A DNA stretch of 64,000 nt from Bacteroides muris (ex Afrizal et al. 2022) (GTDB lineage Bacteria > Bacteroidota > Bacteroidia > Bacteroidales > Bacteroidaceae). The stretch spans positions 124,001 through 188,000 of the forward strand of contig NZ_SRYZ01000002.1 in the NCBI RefSeq assembly GCF_004793475.1, written 5' to 3'. Position 1 is the first letter of the stretch, and the number at the start of each line of letters is the position of its first letter. The notes beneath the pieces were generated by a model. That model worked only from the letters and a program-made list of their open reading frames with translations, was not told the origin of the DNA and did no database searches. A program made the position numbers and the translations under genes. Shown here piece after piece: positions 15,658 to 23,764 of the stretch.

Positions 15658-17130
15658 TTAATGCTTTGTTTCATTCTTTTTGTTCATTTCTATGCGTGCC
15701 TGGAGTTCCCAAGTACGGATACGGTCTTTGTAAAGGTTGTGTCCGTTCATCTTTACAATATCCAGCGACGCATCGGAATTGTCGTCCCAGCGGCGGCAGA
15801 GGTAGACCACGTCGTACACGCGTCCTATCTGGTACTGGCGAGAGAAGTTCAGTCCCAGCGCATAGTCTTCGCCATAGCTGGTATTGGGTACTTTCACTTC
15901 GCGCAGCACCGGAGTGTAGAAGGCGCGCGGGGCACCCAGACCGTTGATGCGGAGGGCGTTGTTGCGTCCGTTTGCCGGAGTCCATTCCTTGTGGTCGATG
16001 ATGCCCGGAGCAATCATGTTCATGTTGAAGTCCGTCATCATATAGGTGCCTACCACCATGGCGCAATTCTGTTCGTAGAAGGCGCGGACCATGATGGCAA
16101 GTGTGTTTTCGTCTTTGTATACGTCGTCGCTGTCCAGCTGCACGGCAAACTTGCCGCACTTTGGGTGGTGTACACCCATATTCCAGCAACCGCCGATGCC
16201 GAGGTCGCTGCGTTCGGGGATGATATGGATGACGCGTTCGTCGTCCTTGAAATCGTCGATGGCTTCCGTTGTGCCGTCTGTGGAATGGTTGTCAATGATG
16301 ATAAGATTATATTTAAAGTCTGCCTTCTGCATCAGTACCGACTTGATGGCGTCACGGATGGTACGGATGCGGTTGCGTACCGGAATGATGACCGAAGCTT
16401 CATACTCGAAGTTACCGGCAGAGAACTCAATCTTCTTGAATTCCGGTGCCAGATATCCCCCGATTTCTTTCAGATGTTCGGTGCATGCCTGCTCCATCTC
16501 AATCTGGCGGTCACGGTTTTTAGGGTCTACATAGTCGAAAATCTTTTCACCGCTCTTGCGGGTATCGTTTTCCACCTCGCTGTATAAGTATTCGTTGATA
16601 TGTACTAAGTCTGAATGTTGGCTCAATTTCAAGCGCAGGTCGTAAAGGCCGGCAAATTTATAGTCGGACTTCATGCGTTCGGCAGCTTGCTTCAGCCTTC
16701 TGGTGTCGAACAACAATACAGACCCGAAGTTGAAATCATCCCTTAATGAACCGAACTGGTAGTCAATCACCGGAGCGTTGGTCTGCTTGCCGTCTGCAAT
16801 CTGATAGTGGTCGGCATACACCATGCCGGCATTTGAATCTTCAAGAATATGTATCATACGCTCCAGGGCAAACACACCCATTTCGAGCGTGGTTTCTTTG
16901 GTATAAAGCAATGTGTATTCTCCCTTGGCTGCATTAGCAATAGCTTTGAGGGTTGCACTGCTGTAGGGCATGTCTACAAACAATATTTCGCAGCCCGGGA
17001 GCGATTCCAGAGTGGTATCGGTCGTGATTAACCGGATTTCTTCTATAAGTCCTGTCGCCTGTAGGCTGTTTACTGTTTTTTCTACTTGTTCTTTTCCTGC
17101 GTAGGGAAGAAAGCAACTGATTTTATTCAT
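15658..17130 (-). CDS. Family 2 glycosyltransferase, two GT-A-like halves
   Basis: The 490-residue cytoplasmic protein ends in a canonical GT2 domain: VIIPVRNRIRTIRDAIKSVL near residue 246, IIDNHSTDGT, and the DxD-like VQLDSDDVYKDE near 330, which binds the metal-nucleotide. The first about 230 residues look like a second, degenerate GT-A half (FLPYAGKEQVEKTVNSL, then SNAGMVYADHYQIADG). It transfers a sugar from a nucleotide donor. There are no membrane segments, so a soluble or peripheral acceptor is likely. It is 24 nt after the metallophosphoesterase/PQQ gene and 100 nt before the GalT-like gene. Why a salvage operon should hold a glycosyltransferase is unclear; see findings. Confidence 0.83.
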   Translation of the reverse strand: MNKISCFLPYAGKEQVEKTVNSLQATGLIEEIRLITTDTTLESLPGCEILFVDMPYSSATLKAIANAAKGEYTLLYTKETTLEMGVFALERMIHILEDSNAGMVYADHYQIADGKQTNAPVIDYQFGSLRDDFNFGSVLLFDTRRLKQAAERMKSDYKFAGLYDLRLKLSQHSDLVHINEYLYSEVENDTRKSGEKIFDYVDPKNRDRQIEMEQACTEHLKEIGGYLAPEFKKIEFSAGNFEYEASVIIPVRNRIRTIRDAIKSVLMQKADFKYNLIIIDNHSTDGTTEAIDDFKDDERVIHIIPERSDLGIGGCWNMGVHHPKCGKFAVQLDSDDVYKDENTLAIMVRAFYEQNCAMVVGTYMMTDFNMNMIAPGIIDHKEWTPANGRNNALRINGLGAPRAFYTPVLREVKVPNTSYGEDYALGLNFSRQYQIGRVYDVVYLCRRWDDNSDASLDIVKMNGHNLYKDRIRTWELQARIEMNKKNETKH

Positions 17131-17171
17131 GATATATCTTTTAATTTTTAATTCTCAATTTTTAATTCTCA
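17131..17171. repeat. 14-nt tandem repeat overlapping a stop codon
   Basis: On the transcribed strand GAGAATTAAAAATT is present twice in tandem. The first copy encodes the last residues (RIKN) and the stop of the metallophosphoesterase gene, so the repeat has become its coding end. Confidence 0.8.
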
Positions 17172-19014
17172 GAAGTCCCGTTTCCCCGCTGGTTGCCGTG
17201 AACAGAACTTCGTGACCGTTCAACGGAACTACGGTACTGATGAGTGAATTCCCTATTTTATGTTTCCACAGTACTTTGCCTGTTTTTCCTTCCAGTGCGA
17301 AGATAAGTCCTTCTTTGGTACTGCCAAACATTATCCCCTCTTTTTCTACTTGCATGGAGGGGGCATGCTCATAACCGAAGCCTACATGGGTTGCCCACAA
17401 CTCCCGCGGAGCATCTCCTCGGGCTGCATAGCAAACAATGCTGTCGTTCATCGTCTTGCTGTAGACACGTTCACCGTCTTCGGAAAGTCCGATGGTCTCG
17501 CGCACCATGGACTGAAAGGTGCGCCACACGGTATTGCCCGTATGGATGTCTATGGCGGTCATGGCGCGCTGCGGGTCGGTAATGAATACTTTGCCGTCGG
17601 CGGCCACCGGCCATACGGCGGCAGGAGAGAAGTGCATGCGGGTCAGTCCGCCCGTCCATTTCCATAGTTCACGTCCGTCTGCCTTGTTCAGGGCATACAG
17701 TGTATTGTCCCATGCGCCGAAGATGACTTTGTCTTCCGTCACCAGCGGCTTGGTTTCGATGTAGCCCTTCACGCCGGTATAGACCCAGATTACTTTTCCC
17801 GTATGGATGTCTATGGCACGGAAAGTGGCGTCGCTGGCACCGATGTAGGCTCTGCCGTCTGCAATGGTCACGGCTCCGAGTACCGGCTCGGCAACTTCTA
17901 CCGTCCAAAGCAGCTTGCCGTCTTTGGCGTTCAATCCGTAGATGCAGCGGTCGGCAGATCCGAATACAACGACACCTTCGCTTACGGCCGGAGTACCGAC
18001 AATGCGCTTGCCGGATTCAAAGCTCCATAGCTTTTTGCCGTTTTTCAGGGTGTAGGCCGTCAGCCGTCCCATATCGTCCCCTACGAACACTTTATCTTTT
18101 TCTACGGCGGGAGAGCAGTAAATGCCTGCGCCCGTCTGCACCATCCATTGCTCCTTTACTTGCGGATATTCTTTGTTGACCGAGAAGTCGGGATATTTCT
18201 CTGCCTTTCCGTTGCGGTCGTAATACTGTCCGGTCAGCGAGAATGTTGTCCACTGCTTCTTGGGTTCACCGATACGTTGCGTGTATACCCGGATGGAATC
18301 CCCGGTTACTTCATAGATGCCGTATCCCGGTTTCCCTTCTTTGTCGCGCAGGTTGCTGCGCATCAGTACGCCCGGAATGCCGTCATAGCGTAAATCCCGG
18401 TTGCTGTGATAATGCCCGCCGATAAACAGACGCACGTTGTAGGGGCGGACGGCATCCGTCACCTCATACCAGTTGTCCACATCCCCCTCCATCAGTGGGT
18501 AGTGGGTGACAAGTATCACCGGTTTGTCTTTGCCGTTTTTATCCATTTCTTCCGTCATCCAACGGATGTCTTGCGGCACTACATGCCCGTAGGCCATGCG
18601 CATCAGCGGACCGGAGTTGAAACCGAGAAAAAGGAATCCCTTGTGCTCGAACTTGAAGCGTTCGCCACCAAAAATCTCTCCGAAAGCGGTGCAGCCGGAG
18701 TCGCTCCATTTTGTTTCATGGTTGCCCAGGGCTACATGGTAGGGAACTCTCAGCAAGTCAAGGCACGACTTCACTTTTTCCATGGTGGCACGGTCGCCTT
18801 CTTCGGTCAGGTCGCCTGTCACCAGGACAAAGTCGATACTGTCGGTGGCATTGATCTGTGCGATGGAACGTAGCAGGTCCTCAGTGGGGTTCGGATTGTT
18901 CGGGGTCAGATGAATGTCCGTCAGTTGGGCAAAACGGAATGTCCCTTGCTGTGCCTGCATCCCCAGGGGGAGCAGGCAAGCCATCAGGACGATTATTAAC
19001 AGTCTTCTGTTCAT
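17155..19014 (-). CDS. Secreted calcineurin-like phosphoesterase fused to PQQ-type beta-propeller
   Basis: The 619-residue protein has a Sec signal (cut near MQAQQG) and an N-terminal metallophosphoesterase: QLTDIHLTP, LVTGDLTEEGD, ALGNHETKW, LVTHYPLMEG and IGGHYHSNRD supply the metal ligands and catalytic His. From about residue 290 a WD/PQQ-like propeller follows, with repeated blades of the form AYTLKNGKKLWSFESG, YGLNAKDGKLLWTVE and YALNKADGRELWKW. It should act in the periplasm or at the surface on a phosphate ester; the propeller may bind a partner or substrate. In this operon a wall- or lipid-linked phosphate is a reasonable target, but this is inference. The extreme C-terminus is repeat-derived. 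Confidence 0.86.
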   Translation of the reverse strand: MNRRLLIIVLMACLLPLGMQAQQGTFRFAQLTDIHLTPNNPNPTEDLLRSIAQINATDSIDFVLVTGDLTEEGDRATMEKVKSCLDLLRVPYHVALGNHETKWSDSGCTAFGEIFGGERFKFEHKGFLFLGFNSGPLMRMAYGHVVPQDIRWMTEEMDKNGKDKPVILVTHYPLMEGDVDNWYEVTDAVRPYNVRLFIGGHYHSNRDLRYDGIPGVLMRSNLRDKEGKPGYGIYEVTGDSIRVYTQRIGEPKKQWTTFSLTGQYYDRNGKAEKYPDFSVNKEYPQVKEQWMVQTGAGIYCSPAVEKDKVFVGDDMGRLTAYTLKNGKKLWSFESGKRIVGTPAVSEGVVVFGSADRCIYGLNAKDGKLLWTVEVAEPVLGAVTIADGRAYIGASDATFRAIDIHTGKVIWVYTGVKGYIETKPLVTEDKVIFGAWDNTLYALNKADGRELWKWTGGLTRMHFSPAAVWPVAADGKVFITDPQRAMTAIDIHTGNTVWRTFQSMVRETIGLSEDGERVYSKTMNDSIVCYAARGDAPRELWATHVGFGYEHAPSMQVEKEGIMFGSTKEGLIFALEGKTGKVLWKHKIGNSLISTVVPLNGHEVLFTATSGETGLLRIKN

Positions 19015-19033
19015 AGATGATGATTGGTTGATA

Positions 19034-22000
19034 TTATTTGTTGTCGTTGAAGAATGTCAGCACAGCATTCATGAGTGCCTCTCTTTCAGAATCAGTACGT
19101 ATGGATTCAAAAGGGAATCCCAATACACAAGTCTTGTAGTCGCCTTGGTAGGCCACACCGGCACTCAGGTTGTTTTCAGAATACCGCATCACGGTGTGTG
19201 CATCTTTGGTTGCCGGTTCAATGGCGTCCGGTGATTCCACCACATACGAATCGGCATTCAGCTCATTGTGATAGGTATAGTTTCCTGAAAGGGCGGGGAA
19301 CGGAGAAGCTACGCTTTTCACCTTACCCATTGTAGCCGCTTGTCCCACACGCCACTTATATTTCAGTACTTCCATCGCAAATTTCTTGTCGGCTTCGTCG
19401 GCGGTTGCAAGGCGGTTGTCCCATAAATCCGTTCCTACAAAAGCGCCCGAAACAAAGATATTTCCACCTTGCTTACAATAAGCCGCAATAGCCTCCTGCA
19501 TCGGTTTGCTGAAAGTCTTGAACTCCAACGGTTTTACGCCTCCCCGTCCCATCTTGGTCTGGCATTGCTTCCCAAGTATCAAGTCCACATACCTATACTC
19601 CCTCATATTCACCGGAGTATTCCTCTCTCCCTTTCCTACAAGGGAAAGACTTTCATTACTAACCGATACAAACGAATATCCCGCTTTTAGGATAGCGGTG
19701 CCATGTATGGCAGGATAATCGAACGTATTTCCTGCAATCACTTGAGTTTCGTAGTTCCCATAGCTGTCGCCAAAACCGGAGGCATCGTCGTCCATCCAGG
19801 GAATGGAACGGCGATATTCCTTCATCTTGCCAATGTAGCTGATGTCCCGGATATAGGGGACTCCGTGGTCCTGCTCATCCAGAAATCCGGCAAGGCGGGT
19901 GTCGGCGGGGGCGGGGGCCGTAAAGTCGGCAGGGGCACTGATACGGTCGAATCCGTTTATCACCAATACGGTACCTTTGGAATTGAACGCCCGTCCGGCA
20001 GAAAGAATTTCGGAAGGGAAACTTTCACCGCCCTTGTTGACAGCAGTTACCTTGTAGCTGCACACCATGCCGGCGGGGAGCGTGGTTCGGTAACTGTTGC
20101 CGTCCACCAATACTCCGTTGTCGAAATCTCCGTCGCCGATGCGGGTGTAGACAATGTATTTCTCTGCTACGGCAGTCGGTTCCAACGCATCTGCCACGGG
20201 TTGCCAGGTCAGTTCCACTTCATTTTCACCGGTCATGCGCAGGGCCATGTGGTCTACCGGTAGCGGTTGCACTACGTAATCCATGTGGTATTGTGAGCAG
20301 AGGAACTGAAGCATGCCTTTGTAGATGGCGCGGCTTACGGTGAAACGGAAACGCGGGTCCAGTCCGTAGCGCATGTCTGCAAAGTTCTGATGGGAAAGCA
20401 GTTCGAGCAGCATGGTCGGTACGCGGGGCACACGGGCTTCGTAGTAGGATTGGTTCCATTTGCCCCGGCGTGTCCATTGGGGTTCGTAGAGGGTACGTAC
20501 GTCGCGCACGATGTTGGACTGAATCAAGTCTGTCAGGTCGTGGCTCAGATAGCGTGATGCTCCGTTGGCGAATTTCTCATTGTAGGCGTTGGTATAGTAG
20601 ATGCCGAGTGTTCCGATGATGGAATCGTTCAGTGTGGTTCCTGCATCGGAGTGGAAGGCAAAGGCCATGTTGACGGGGATGTTCAGCCCTTTTTCCGTAG
20701 GGTTCACGGCAGAACCTCCGGAAAGGTAGTTCACCCAGATGCCGCGGCATTTATAGTCGTCGGTGTAGTCATTCCTGCCGTTGCTTTCTGAATATACACT
20801 GTCCGGTATTCCTGCCCATTGCAACCAGTAGCGGGCGGCTTCGCAGAAGCGGGGATAGCTGGATGGTTGATAGTTGATAGTGGACAATGTAGAGGTTGTA
20901 CGGTCTTGGATGTTGCCTGCATGGGTATTTTGCAGGTTACGGTTGTCGGAGCTTTTCAGGTTTTCCGTAGCGCCCTCATTGGAGATGCAGCGGGCTATGT
21001 TCCCCATACCGCCGCCAATCTTCACGGCGTCGGCAGTGATGATTCTTCCTACTTTGGAGGAAAGGTTGCTCAGAACGACTTTGCATTCATTGTTCCGACC
21101 GGCATTGAAGCCGAAGGTGCCGAGGTAAATCCAGGTGCCGCCTCCCATTTGCTGGTTTACCTTGAACTGCGTGGTGCCGCCTTTGTGATAGACGGTGTAA
21201 AGGGCATCGTCCGCGCTGTTTGGCAAGGTTTGGTAAGAGACGTATACGGCGTATTGTCCGGTCGAAGGGATTTCGGGAATCCATTCGGCGGTGCTTGCGT
21301 TTCCTTTCTTGATGGTTTCTATGGCGCGGTAGGTGCCTTCCTTGAAAGGATTCTCAAAGTCTATGTATTGGGGGCGCAGGTGGGCGAAGCCTTGTCCTTC
21401 TCCCTGACTCCAGAGCTTGTCACCGGAATTTTCTGTATAGACGGAACGGCCGGTCAGGCAACCGTCATTGTCTACGATGACTTCTGCCGTCTGGCAATCG
21501 CGTTCGCGGGGAAGCAGCACGTTGGCACCGGCATTTTCCAGCATCGGCACGAGGAAAGGCAATACGTAGCTTTGGGTGTAGAGGTCTTCCACGGTCTGGA
21601 AGATACGTGCACGCTGCCATTCCCAGCGGTCGAGTTTTTGTTCGTAGTACCAGCCGTGGCTTTGCCATAGGGCGATGTGCCGGTTCTGCAAGCCGTTGGT
21701 GGGGGTGTAGGGGGCGGAAACGTCGGTAACCAGAGGCTTGGAAGCGACGGGATTGAATGTCTTCGTCTTTTTGTCTTTTTTACTACGCAGGACTTGGGGA
21801 ACCAGTTCTTCGATGCTGCGCTTGTTGGTACGGATTTGCAGCTTGTATTTGGCAAACTCCGCCGGCAGCAGGGCGCTTACGCCTTGGTAGATTTCGGCCA
21901 CATTGTCCTCACGGAAAGGAATATAGGCACAGTTCATGTTGGCAAACAGTTGCAGCGTATTTCCTTCCACGACTACTGAGTCGATGCTGATACGACCTAC

Positions 22001-22141
22001 TGAGATTTCTTTCCGTGCAGTGGCATCCAAGAATCTCTCGATTGCTTGGCAGACATTTGTCGGAAGTCCTTGCGCACCTCCCAATTGGGGGAAGAGGGAG
22101 GCGGCAAGCAGACTAAGTAAAAACTGACGTCTTACATTCAT
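19034..22141 (-). CDS. Multidomain secreted N-acetylmuramoyl-L-alanine amidase (golvesin and FN3 domains)
   Basis: The 1035-residue protein has a signal peptide (MNVRRQFLLSLLAASLFPQLGGAQG). An amidase_3-type zinc peptidase is split by insertions: IALWQSHGWYYE, FLVPMLENAGANVLLPRERD, then after an inserted golvesin/xanthan-lyase-like beta domain (residues about 255-375) IPVNMAFAFHSDAGT and MLLELLSHQNFADMRYGLDPRFR. A fibronectin III-like stretch follows near residue 650 (ALRMTGENEVELTWQPV). It probably cuts the MurNAc-L-Ala amide of peptidoglycan outside the cytoplasm, supplying peptide-free glycan for NamZ. It is often annotated as xanthan lyase because of the golvesin part. Two coding stretches carry repeat-like sequence (19599-19650 and 20861-20885). 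The C-terminal region is of unknown function. Confidence 0.84.
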   Translation of the reverse strand: MNVRRQFLLSLLAASLFPQLGGAQGLPTNVCQAIERFLDATARKEISVGRISIDSVVVEGNTLQLFANMNCAYIPFREDNVAEIYQGVSALLPAEFAKYKLQIRTNKRSIEELVPQVLRSKKDKKTKTFNPVASKPLVTDVSAPYTPTNGLQNRHIALWQSHGWYYEQKLDRWEWQRARIFQTVEDLYTQSYVLPFLVPMLENAGANVLLPRERDCQTAEVIVDNDGCLTGRSVYTENSGDKLWSQGEGQGFAHLRPQYIDFENPFKEGTYRAIETIKKGNASTAEWIPEIPSTGQYAVYVSYQTLPNSADDALYTVYHKGGTTQFKVNQQMGGGTWIYLGTFGFNAGRNNECKVVLSNLSSKVGRIITADAVKIGGGMGNIARCISNEGATENLKSSDNRNLQNTHAGNIQDRTTSTLSTINYQPSSYPRFCEAARYWLQWAGIPDSVYSESNGRNDYTDDYKCRGIWVNYLSGGSAVNPTEKGLNIPVNMAFAFHSDAGTTLNDSIIGTLGIYYTNAYNEKFANGASRYLSHDLTDLIQSNIVRDVRTLYEPQWTRRGKWNQSYYEARVPRVPTMLLELLSHQNFADMRYGLDPRFRFTVSRAIYKGMLQFLCSQYHMDYVVQPLPVDHMALRMTGENEVELTWQPVADALEPTAVAEKYIVYTRIGDGDFDNGVLVDGNSYRTTLPAGMVCSYKVTAVNKGGESFPSEILSAGRAFNSKGTVLVINGFDRISAPADFTAPAPADTRLAGFLDEQDHGVPYIRDISYIGKMKEYRRSIPWMDDDASGFGDSYGNYETQVIAGNTFDYPAIHGTAILKAGYSFVSVSNESLSLVGKGERNTPVNMREYRYVDLILGKQCQTKMGRGGVKPLEFKTFSKPMQEAIAAYCKQGGNIFVSGAFVGTDLWDNRLATADEADKKFAMEVLKYKWRVGQAATMGKVKSVASPFPALSGNYTYHNELNADSYVVESPDAIEPATKDAHTVMRYSENNLSAGVAYQGDYKTCVLGFPFESIRTDSEREALMNAVLTFFNDNK
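19599..19650. repeat. C-run/G-run repeat inside the amidase gene
   Basis: CTCTCTCCCTTTCCTACAAG followed by GGAAAGACT is of the same kind as the blocks at 4398-4456 and 8198-8262. It is translated as part of an ESLSLVGKGERNTP stretch in the C-terminal domain. Confidence 0.45.
20861..20885. repeat. Heptad repeat inside the amidase gene
   Basis: Tandem TTGATAG units on the + strand (CTATCAA on the coding strand) encode STLSTINYQPSS in a linker just before YPRFCEAARYWLQW. It has the same character as the spacer repeats. Confidence 0.65.
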
Positions 22142-22156
22142 AGATGATGTATTAAG

Positions 22157-23611
22157 TTAATTGTTCTTTTTATCTTTCTTAATCAATAGACAGAGACCGA
22201 TGAAAGTGAACAGTGCATTGAAAATCAGCAATTCGTAGCTGAATTGATAACCTCCGAACCAGGCTTCGGAATTCTTCTGCAGAATGAAGCAGAGAACCGG
22301 GGAGGCGATGGCAACCAGCGGGATGTACTTGTCACGCACTTGTTGTTTCATGAAAATGCCGAAAGCAAACAGACCCAGGATAGGACCGTAGGTATAGCTT
22401 GCCAGAATATATACAGCGTCGATGACACTGGTGTTGTTCAGAAGATTGAATACGAAAATGGTGATTCCCATGACAACCGCCATGCCGATGTGCACTTTCT
22501 TGCGCATCTTCACGACCGTCTCTTCCGACTTGCCTTTCGTTCCCAGAATGTCTACGGTGAAGGAAGTGGTCAGCGCGGTGAGTGCCGAGCCTGCGGCCGA
22601 ATAGGCAGAAGAAATCAGGCCGATGATGAACAGTATGCCCACGATGGCGGGGAAATAGTTGCCGGTGGCAATCAGCGGGAACAGTTCGTCACTCTTCTCC
22701 ACCGCAATCTGCTGGTTGGCGGCAAAGATGTAGAGCAGCACGCCCAGCATCAGGAAGAGCAGGATGACGAAGAACTGCGAAATGGCACTGGTAATCATGT
22801 TCTTCTGCGAGTCCTTGAAGTTCTTGCAGCTCAGGTTGCGCTGCATCATGTCCTGGTCTAGCCCGGTCATGGCAATCATGGTGAAGGCACCGGCGAGGAA
22901 CTGCTTGAAAAAGTACTGCTTGCTGTTCACATCGTCGAAGAAGAAGATGCGGGACATGTCACTGTCGGCAATGGTGCTTACCATACCGGTAAATGACAGA
23001 TTGAGGTCGGAAGCGATATACCAGATGCAGAGTACGACCGACACTACCAAGCAGAACGTCTTCAGAGAGTCTGTCCAGATAAGGGACTTCACGCCACCTT
23101 GGAAAGTGTACAACCAGACCAGTGCCACCGTGATAGCCACGTTCAGCAGGAAAGGCAGTCCGAAAGGTTCGAATACCAGCAGTTGCAACGTCAGGCATAC
23201 CAGGAACAGGCGGACGGCAGCACCGAGCATTTTGGAGATGAAGAAGAACCAGGCACCCGTGCGGTAGGAAGAGATGCCGAAACGGTTTTCCAGATATTCG
23301 TAGATGGATACCAGGTTCATTTTGTAAAACAGCGGTACCAGCAGATAGGCTATGATGAGCTGTCCGGCAATGAAGCCCAGCACCATTTGCAGATAGCCGA
23401 AGTTGCTGGCGGCAACCATGCCGGGTACGGATACATAGGTCACACCCGAAATGGCGGAACCGACCATGGCAAACGCCACGACATACCAGGATGACTTACG
23501 GTTACCCACAAAGAAGCCGGCATTGTCTGCCTTCCTTCCTGCAATATAGGATACCGTGAACAGTATCGCGAAGTAGGCGGCTATGGTGATGATTACAGAA
23601 AGTGGAGTCAT
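22157..23611 (-). CDS. Sodium:solute symporter (SSS family)
   Basis: The 484-residue protein has about 13 hydrophobic segments and SSS family features, including the start AAYFAILFTVSYIAGRKADN, the GNRKSSWYVVAFAMVGSAIS helix, and LIWTDSLKTFCLVVSVVL. It drives uptake of a sugar-like or other small solute with the Na+ gradient. Lying 15 nt before the amidase and 153 nt after the first namZ-like gene, it is likely a carrier for amino sugars or peptides released by these enzymes; sialic acid and sugar carriers belong to the same family. Specificity cannot be read from sequence. Confidence 0.87.
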   Translation of the reverse strand: MTPLSVIITIAAYFAILFTVSYIAGRKADNAGFFVGNRKSSWYVVAFAMVGSAISGVTYVSVPGMVAASNFGYLQMVLGFIAGQLIIAYLLVPLFYKMNLVSIYEYLENRFGISSYRTGAWFFFISKMLGAAVRLFLVCLTLQLLVFEPFGLPFLLNVAITVALVWLYTFQGGVKSLIWTDSLKTFCLVVSVVLCIWYIASDLNLSFTGMVSTIADSDMSRIFFFDDVNSKQYFFKQFLAGAFTMIAMTGLDQDMMQRNLSCKNFKDSQKNMITSAISQFFVILLFLMLGVLLYIFAANQQIAVEKSDELFPLIATGNYFPAIVGILFIIGLISSAYSAAGSALTALTTSFTVDILGTKGKSEETVVKMRKKVHIGMAVVMGITIFVFNLLNNTSVIDAVYILASYTYGPILGLFAFGIFMKQQVRDKYIPLVAIASPVLCFILQKNSEAWFGGYQFSYELLIFNALFTFIGLCLLIKKDKKNN

Positions 23612-23617
23612 AAGGGT

Positions 23618-23757
23618 ATTTACGATTTAATGATTTACGATTGAAATTACTTCTCTTGATGATATTGTACGACTTTGATTATCCTAATGTACGCTCTGAC
23701 GTTCTCCTCCGATTCACGTTCATTTTTTAATCGTAAATCGTAAATCGTCAAATCGTA
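23618..23757. repeat. Heptad repeats forming a long inverted pair
   Basis: ATTTACGATTTAATGATT continuing into TACGATT at about 23618-23642 is roughly complementary to iterated ATCGTAA units at 23729-23757. The repeats bracket the spacer between the first namZ-like gene and the symporter gene, and the transcript could fold into a weak AT-rich stem. No promoter was seen between them. Confidence 0.65.
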
Positions 23758-23764
23758 CATCCCT

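Noticed and set aside
19703..21670. Two long + strand frames opposite the amidase gene
   Set aside because: Both are antisense to a protein with clear motifs and signal peptide.
19034..22141. Xanthan lyase
   Set aside because: The only polysaccharide-lyase link is the golvesin-like beta domain; the catalytic motifs are of amidase_3 type.
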